Positions 59,423-64,000 of a stretch of 64,000 bases of DNA are shown piece after piece; positions within the stretch are counted from its first letter, which is position 1; the number at the start of each line of letters is the position of its first letter. Both the position numbers and the translations under genes were made by a program. The notes below the pieces were generated by a model. It searched no databases, was not told the DNA's origin, and was given only the letters and a program-made list of their open reading frames with translations. The stretch comes from Cohnella sp. SGD-V74. Its GTDB lineage: Bacteria; Bacillota; Bacilli; Paenibacillales; Paenibacillaceae. Location: NCBI RefSeq assembly GCF_003001675.1, contig NZ_PVYW01000001.1, positions 62,001-126,000 of the forward strand, written 5' to 3'.

Positions 59423-61390
59423 TTAGAGTACAGTAAACATGAAGAAATTCTTACCGTCAGGGAATCTTAAGTTAGGAACCCAAAATGGTTGTCCATCCCA
59501 GCCTTCTTCAACCCTGCCATTAAATCTGTACATGGTTAACGTTGGGCCTGAAGGATCGAATCGATCTGAACCTCCAGAAAGCAAAGCACGATATCCTTTG
59601 CTAATGTTGGTACTCCTTACTTCTATAAAGCCGCGATTTCGGAACATTTCCTTCATATTCCTCATACACGTTCTTATCGCTTCATCGTCCCATGATCCTC
59701 CCCCAGACTCATCAGCCGCTGTGAGATTCAAGATATCAACAAGCATATCAATTGGAACTTGCATCACTTGGCCTGTACCCATGAATGGCATCAAAATTCT
59801 ATCAAGCGTTTCTACATTTTTTACAAGAGGGGAGTATGGGAAGTATCTTTTCCCAGGCATGTAGAACGCAAGAGCATCAACATATACTACGCTCGTACGT
59901 GTTGCCCTGAGTAACGAGTGAGTAGTTCTCGATAATACAATAGCCTGCATTTCAGTCGGATCAATTTGACGAGCCATTGTCCAAAGCTGCTTATGTGAGT
60001 CATGTACACCCTTGAAAATCTCTAATAATGAACTTGAAATATAAAACCTCATTACATCCATATCATTCTTGCGATACCCATACATCCTTGAATGTTGCAG
60101 AATCGTGTCAACTTGCGGCGACTTACTGGTCCTTCCATAATAAGTTACCAGCAACCTTTTAATAGTGACCCCGCGACCTAGCCTGTTACCGCCAATTAGT
60201 ATATTAAATGGGGAGCTGTAGGTTGCCGATCTAGAGCCTGAAATAAGCAACTGAATACTAGTACTATTAATACACTCCGCAATCTCTTGTATGACGTCCT
60301 GGAAAGAGGGAGGATTTGAATGTGTCAGCCTCATATCGTCGTATGCTTCCCTTAAATACTCAACAACGACCGTGCTATCTTGGTTTGAAGGATTCGACAT
60401 AGCACGGGTAAGCCTTGTCACAAAGCTGTTTATAATACGTTCAATCCTTCTATGGGGATCTTGACGTTGACTGACATGGCAGACGAAAGAGAAAGCAGTA
60501 CCTTCACCGTTTACTAGCTTAGAAGCGGCAACAACGAAAAACGAACATAATGCCTTTCTAAGTCCTGTCGGCACAGCTTCCCAAGTCTCTTCTGTATCTA
60601 AGATGTCAGTTGAAAGAATGTTATCCACTTCATTGTCTGGAAACAACCTCATTGGAGAAAGGTGCTGCTCAGCCTCAAAGAAAGCTTCACCGCCGACATA
60701 TCCTTCTCCAGGATCAAAAGTCACAGTAAATTGAGGAGCAAAATCGCTCTCTGAATGTTGCAAGAACAGGGACTGTGGAGTCGCAGTAACTTGCACATAT
60801 ACATGTTTTTCAAAATATCCCCTAATGTTGACAATTGCCTCATTGACTCCACTCAAGTCGTCCGTGTCATTATTTAATAACGTGTTTAGACTGGCTTGAT
60901 CGGCTTCATCATCAAAAATGATCGGACGAATCTCCTCTGAGCAATGCATCTCCAGAAAATCGATTAATGATTGAAGGATATGAGTATTCTTGGTAGCCAT
61001 TAACACCAGACCACCTGTTTGCAGTGCCGTCTGTATTCGTTCTGGATGTGCCATCATCCATTGATCCTTACCCAAGGCTTGCATACCTGGCAGGGATTGA
61101 TTGATTCTATCAAGTGTCTGATCATATAGCCAAACATTATCGGATGTAAGGATTATGAATAGTCGAAATCCGTTATCAGATGCTAGGGCAGTAGACATCA
61201 GCATATTGTTTGTCTTGCCGCTTTGAATTTGCCCAAAAAGCAGTCCATGGCAAGCCGGGTCATCAAGAGCCCCAACCTTATCAATTAACCTTACTGCATT
61301 ACTCTTGATATTATTTACTTCGGTTTGGCTTAATCCATCATGCCTTAAAATTCTTGATAACCGAGCAACCTTCGAACCATCTATGATCAT
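59423..61390 (-). CDS. Z1-domain ATPase/helicase-like protein
   Basis: This 655-residue protein has Walker A LLFGQIQSGKTNNMLMSTAL (about residues 49-68), Walker B PIIFDDEADQASLNTLL (about 155-171), sensor VQVTATPQSLFL, the Z1 signature IGGNRLGRGVTIKRLLVTYY and ILQHSRMYGYRKNDMDVMRF (arginine finger region), and a C-terminal domain of about 180 residues. Z1 proteins are superfamily-type ATPases found in restriction-like defence operons. Its start overlaps the PLD nuclease stop (ATGA), so a nuclease-motor pair is made together. Confidence 0.92.
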   Translation of the reverse strand: MIIDGSKVARLSRILRHDGLSQTEVNNIKSNAVRLIDKVGALDDPACHGLLFGQIQSGKTNNMLMSTALASDNGFRLFIILTSDNVWLYDQTLDRINQSLPGMQALGKDQWMMAHPERIQTALQTGGLVLMATKNTHILQSLIDFLEMHCSEEIRPIIFDDEADQASLNTLLNNDTDDLSGVNEAIVNIRGYFEKHVYVQVTATPQSLFLQHSESDFAPQFTVTFDPGEGYVGGEAFFEAEQHLSPMRLFPDNEVDNILSTDILDTEETWEAVPTGLRKALCSFFVVAASKLVNGEGTAFSFVCHVSQRQDPHRRIERIINSFVTRLTRAMSNPSNQDSTVVVEYLREAYDDMRLTHSNPPSFQDVIQEIAECINSTSIQLLISGSRSATYSSPFNILIGGNRLGRGVTIKRLLVTYYGRTSKSPQVDTILQHSRMYGYRKNDMDVMRFYISSSLLEIFKGVHDSHKQLWTMARQIDPTEMQAIVLSRTTHSLLRATRTSVVYVDALAFYMPGKRYFPYSPLVKNVETLDRILMPFMGTGQVMQVPIDMLVDILNLTAADESGGGSWDDEAIRTCMRNMKEMFRNRGFIEVRSTNISKGYRALLSGGSDRFDPSGPTLTMYRFNGRVEEGWDGQPFWVPNLRFPDGKNFFMFTVL

Positions 61391-62340
61391 AACTGTCTCC
61401 TTCTCTGACTAAAGTCCATATAATATGTATCATCATTCATTTTATATATAGTTATCGAATCTCTTCCATAATGATAAAGGTGCGTATTCTCAACCTTCTC
61501 ACCAAGCCGTACCCCTAGCCGTCTTCGGAAGTATTTGCCTAAGATGCTGTTATCATGGTTTGTATGGATGGCTTTCCTGCCCTGTTGGGCTACGGCACAT
61601 ACAAAACTCTCTCCATCATCAGTAATCATTGTAAACTCTACGGCTAGGTCTGGGAAAAAGTCAGGGTTACCCCTATGTATTTCACTAGCTATAGGAATGT
61701 AAGCTTGGTTAGGTTCCCTTCCATCCCTCTGTCCCCAGTTCAGAGCACTTCTACCGTGAACCTGATCATCTTTCTTTTGAGTAAGTCTTAGCACAACACT
61801 TGGACATCCACTAACTGCAGCACCAATTGCTGAGGTATCGATATCCCCAATTTCAGGCTCCCTTTGATATAGCATCTGGAAGTGTTCAAATATATCTTCG
61901 TCAGTACAATCCTTTAGGAAGTGTTCCTTTGGAAAAGCTTGTAATACTTCGGCGGGGTCTGCCGACACCATTAATTCCTGAAAGTCTCTGAATCCATGCC
62001 ATGTTAGATTTGAAGACCCCGCGAATGCCATATCAGGCTCACTGTTTTCCCCTTGCCATAACACAGCCTTTGCGTGTATTGGAGGGGTACCATTATAGTA
62101 ACGAACACGCAATCTGCCAGTATTACGAACCAGATTCACATATTCATTGTGGTCCCATATTGTAATTGGTTGTTGCTTTACCATTCCTAATACTACGTCA
62201 ATCGAGATTCTATCGTATGTATATAAAAGATGATGAACAAAAGCAGACGATCCATATCCAGTAAGTACACGCAGATTCATTCTGCCTTCCTCATACGGAT
62301 TCTTTATAATTTGAGTGTAGATATGCGGCCATTGCGGCAT
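61387..62340 (-). CDS. PLD-type (NgoFVII-like) restriction endonuclease
   Basis: This 317-residue protein has an N-terminal phospholipase D-fold nuclease: LRVLTGYGSSAFVHHLLY, then the catalytic HKD-like motif PPIHAKAVLWQGENSEPDMA followed by FAGSSNLTWHGFRDFQELMV (His-x-Lys and downstream Asn). The C-terminal domain (about 200-317) starts LNWGQRDGREPNQAYIPI, typical of NgoFVII-family enzymes, and should bind the target sequence. ATG 62340 follows GGGAGG. It is the first gene of the operon, behind a good promoter at 62377-62406. Confidence 0.88.
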   Translation of the reverse strand: MPQWPHIYTQIIKNPYEEGRMNLRVLTGYGSSAFVHHLLYTYDRISIDVVLGMVKQQPITIWDHNEYVNLVRNTGRLRVRYYNGTPPIHAKAVLWQGENSEPDMAFAGSSNLTWHGFRDFQELMVSADPAEVLQAFPKEHFLKDCTDEDIFEHFQMLYQREPEIGDIDTSAIGAAVSGCPSVVLRLTQKKDDQVHGRSALNWGQRDGREPNQAYIPIASEIHRGNPDFFPDLAVEFTMITDDGESFVCAVAQQGRKAIHTNHDNSILGKYFRRRLGVRLGEKVENTHLYHYGRDSITIYKMNDDTYYMDFSQRRRQL

Positions 62341-62376
62341 TACATTTTCCTCCCTGTAGAGCGTCAGAACACTGAT

Positions 62377-62406
62377 ATAATAGGTGGTCCTGTAAGTAAA
62401 TATCAA
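62377..62406 (-). promoter_or_regulatory. Promoter of the defence operon
   Basis: On the minus strand TTGATA (62401-62406), 18-bp spacer, TATTAT (62377-62382). Confidence 0.7.
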
Positions 62407-62450
62407 TGTTTTAATATTCGACATGGGCGGACGAATCCCCTTCTTATATA

Positions 62451-62475
62451 AAAATAAAAGCGCCGCGTGGGCGCT
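62451..62475 (-). terminator. Terminator insulating the defence operon
   Basis: AGCGCC pairs with GGCGCT; on the minus strand TTTTATTTTT follows. It would stop read-through from the integrase side. Confidence 0.7.
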
Positions 62476-62536
62476 GTGGGCGCTATTACTGCCTTTTCAT
62501 GGTTGTAGTGTTGAAATCCGATTCGTACGTCATAGT

Positions 62537-62709
62537 CTGCTACGCTTAAGAAAGAGAAGCTCTACAAAATCAAAACCGAGCAATATACGATGGCGCATAT
62601 CAAATCGATCAGCTTCAGATACGTCATGGTCTACTACAACAGGCGGCGGATCTACACCACGAATCCAGGGGCTGGCCCCAACGATTTATCGCGAACGAAT
62701 GCTGGCTCG
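62537..62709 (+). pseudogene. C-terminal relic of an IS3-family transposase (OrfB)
   Basis: A short open stretch LKKEKLYKIKTEQYTMAHIK followed by SFRYVMVYYNRRRIYTTNPG and PNDLSRTN matches the end of IS3-family integrase-core transposases, where the final catalytic Glu region and YYN.RRI motif lie. The upstream frame is interrupted by stops, so only the last about 55 codons survive. Confidence 0.65.
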
Positions 62710-63210
62710 CGGGTGGAAATCTCCTTCATCCAGGCTAAATGCTTCCTTGGACCTTATCCCACAGTCAAGGAATAGAAGGAATAGGGTATAGTCCCTTAAT
62801 CCCGCGAACGTCTCTCGGTTCGGAAGAGCTATCAGACGAGCAAGCGTATCCTCATCAACACTGACATGCCTTCCCTCATCCTTGCGCTTCTTAAACCCAA
62901 TCAACGGGTTATCGGAAATCATACCGTGCTCGACACACCAAATAAAGAATGTGCGGAGGTAGACCGATCGATTGTTATAGGTTGCAGGTTTTATCTCCTC
63001 CTGACTAAGGTGGGAAACCATAGCCTTCTCAAGCTGTTCAAATGAACTCCCCGCATCGGGATACCTCTTGGACAACAAATTAACATGAGTCGTGTAATCC
63101 AAGATCGTCTGATCGCTAATCCCATTTGCTTTCTTCCATGTAATAAACCGATCCAGTGCCTCTTCCATCGTCTCTGGTGCTCTTCTTACCTTATTCATTC
63201 TTACCGCCAT
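62686..63210 (-). pseudogene. Truncated tyrosine recombinase/integrase
   Basis: This frame of about 174 codons has an N-terminal SAM-like core-binding domain (ALDRFITWKKANGISDQTIL, TYNNRSVYLRTFFIWCVEHG) and the beginning of the catalytic domain up to the first active-site Arg (LFLLFLDCGIRSKEAFSL). The His-x-x-Arg and Tyr motifs are missing because similarity ends where the IS3 relic begins. It sits 180 bp from tRNA-Leu, as expected of the island integrase. ATG 63210 follows AAGGAGG. Confidence 0.85.
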
Positions 63211-63387
63211 AACCAAAAAATCCTCCTTCGCCATCATCTGTATTTTGCGGATACAGATAGTACGAAAAAGGATCTCACGCTGTGAGTCCTGTGTGTCTAG
63301 CAGAAGTAACTTCTACTGCACAGGATTCATCATAATTTATGGTTTTTAGGATTGCTACAAAAAAGGGAAAACCCCTTATGTATGTAG

Positions 63388-63476
63388 TGGTGCCGAGAAC
63401 CGGGGTCGAACCGGTACGGTAGTCACCTACCGCAGGATTTTAAGTCCTGTGCGTCTGCCAATTCCGCCATCCCGGC
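63388..63476 (-). tRNA. tRNA-Leu (anticodon UAA)
   Basis: The 89-nt class II tRNA has acceptor GCCGGGA/TCTCGGC, anticodon loop CTTAAAA, a long variable arm (GGTAGGTGACTACC), T-loop GGTTCGACCC and encoded CCA. It hosts the island's attachment site. Confidence 0.95.
63429..63457. repeat. Right attachment-site repeat inside tRNA-Leu
   Basis: Exact 29-bp match of 55592-55620, spanning the anticodon arm. A weaker match, AGTCCTGTGTGTCT, occurs at about 63287 near the integrase. Confidence 0.8.
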
Positions 63477-63534
63477 ATGCGAGTCTCTGGCAACCGAGAA
63501 CGATCGGTCAACGAGCGCTGCCCCACGAACTCCG

Positions 63535-63611
63535 TGGTGGGCCTTGAGGGACTCGAACCCCCGACCAATCGGTTATGAGCCGACCGCTCTAACCAACTGA
63601 GCTAAAGGCCC
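63535..63611 (-). tRNA. tRNA with CAU anticodon (elongator Met or Ile2)
   Basis: 77-nt cloverleaf: acceptor GGGCCTT/AAGGCCC, D-arm AGCTCAGTTGGTTAGAGC, anticodon loop CTCATAA, T-arm GGGTTCGAGTCCC, CCA encoded. Whether it is Met or lysidine-modified Ile cannot be decided from sequence alone. Confidence 0.93.
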
Positions 63612-63635
63612 CCGTAAAGGTCCAGAGAAAGGTGT

Positions 63636-63712
<77 letters not shown>

Positions 63713-63750
63713 TCGTTAAAGCATTATAGAATTTATTGGCGACAAGTAAT

Positions 63751-63780
63751 AATATACTATAGAAAATAGCCTGCAGTCAA
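63751..63780 (-). promoter_or_regulatory. Promoter of the tRNA cluster
   Basis: On the minus strand TTGACT (63775-63780), 18-bp spacer, TATATT (63751-63756), followed by ATTACTTGTCGCC as at the tRNA-Val promoter. Confidence 0.85.
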
Positions 63781-63785
63781 CACTT

Positions 63786-63968
63786 TTATTCACTTTTCTT
63801 TTCTTCCGTTTCCAGATGCTGCTTGTCCTCGCCCGTTTGCGCCTTCGCCATCTCGCCCAGCTTCTGCAGCAAAATATGCTGTGGCATGTGCATCAAATGC
63901 TCCAACGGCACCTTCATGTATTCGGCCAATTTAACGGCTGTTTCCGCGGATAACGGCATTCTTCGCAT
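63786..63968 (-). CDS. YycC-family small protein
   Basis: This 60-residue protein has the family core PLSAETAVKLAEYMKVPLEH followed by LMHMPQHILLQKL and an acidic tail. It resembles Bacillus YycC, whose function is unknown. GAAGGAGGAAG precedes the ATG. It lies directly upstream of the tRNA cluster on the same strand, with the tRNA promoter just beyond its stop codon. Confidence 0.85.
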   Translation of the reverse strand: MRRMPLSAETAVKLAEYMKVPLEHLMHMPQHILLQKLGEMAKAQTGEDKQHLETEEKKSE

Positions 63969-64000
63969 CGCTGCTTCCTCCTTCGTCCGATCCTTCCGGA

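Noticed and set aside
62423..62791. Open frame of 122 codons over the IS3/integrase junction
   Set aside because: It mixes non-coding sequence, the wrong frame of the transposase relic and antisense integrase; no family pattern.

Overview
The window comes from a high-GC, spore-forming member of the Bacillota, most likely Paenibacillaceae (Paenibacillus/Cohnella type). The evidence is gene order shared with Bacillus (GAF-GGDEF gene, rpsD, acsA, acuA, acuC, mtnN, ccpA, ytxJ), a bacillithiol-linked YtxJ, YlaN, YycC, a YjcZ-type sporulation miniprotein, frequent TTG/GTG starts behind strong Shine-Dalgarno sequences, and a CCA-encoding tRNA cluster. No species is assigned.

Layout. 0-10 kb: ftsW, an Asp23 protein, a Ca2+/H+ antiporter, ylaN, an HPr-like protein without the phosphorylatable histidine, an M29 aminopeptidase, a lipoprotein, a GAF-GGDEF diguanylate cyclase, rpsD with a long leader, and a Fur-box promoter driving a cysteine-rich DUF1450 protein followed by ferritin. 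10-20 kb: a class A PBP with fibronectin domains, the acetate module acsA/acuA/acuC with a candidate cre site, mtnN, ccpA, ytxJ. 20-31 kb: small envelope genes, a sugar PTS operon (EIICBA-ptsI, no ptsH), aroA, a crcB pair, aroK, gnd. 31-43 kb: an export and stress module made of an ABC-2 exporter, a divergent NarL-type two-component system translationally coupled to a UPF0637 gene, an RND (AcrB/SwrC-like) pump and an MFS pump. The exporter and RND promoters share a two-part operator with identical spacing to the -10 box, so the two-component system probably controls both. 43-48 kb: an SpeA-type decarboxylase and small conserved genes.

48.4-63.5 kb is accessory. After tRNA-Val comes a mosaic of phage-tail, sporulation-like and small unknown genes. 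A 29-bp piece of tRNA-Leu(UAA) at 55592 is repeated exactly inside the intact tRNA-Leu gene at 63429, bounding a 7.8-kb, AT-richer island. The island carries a restriction/defence cluster: a PLD-type (NgoFVII-like) nuclease, a Z1-domain ATPase, a possible PD-(D/E)XK protein, a C5-cytosine methylase, a convergent Vsr endonuclease, and a solo protein resembling the nuclease's C-terminal DNA-binding domain. It also holds a truncated integrase, an IS3 relic and a group II intron 3' relic. The window ends with tRNA-Leu, a CAU tRNA, tRNA-fMet and yycC.

A 169-bp MITE-like repeat with GTTCAAAAAGTCC inverted termini occurs twice in full (19255, 44707). Each full copy is followed 16 bp later by a truncated second unit, and a further fragment supplies the stop codon of aroA.
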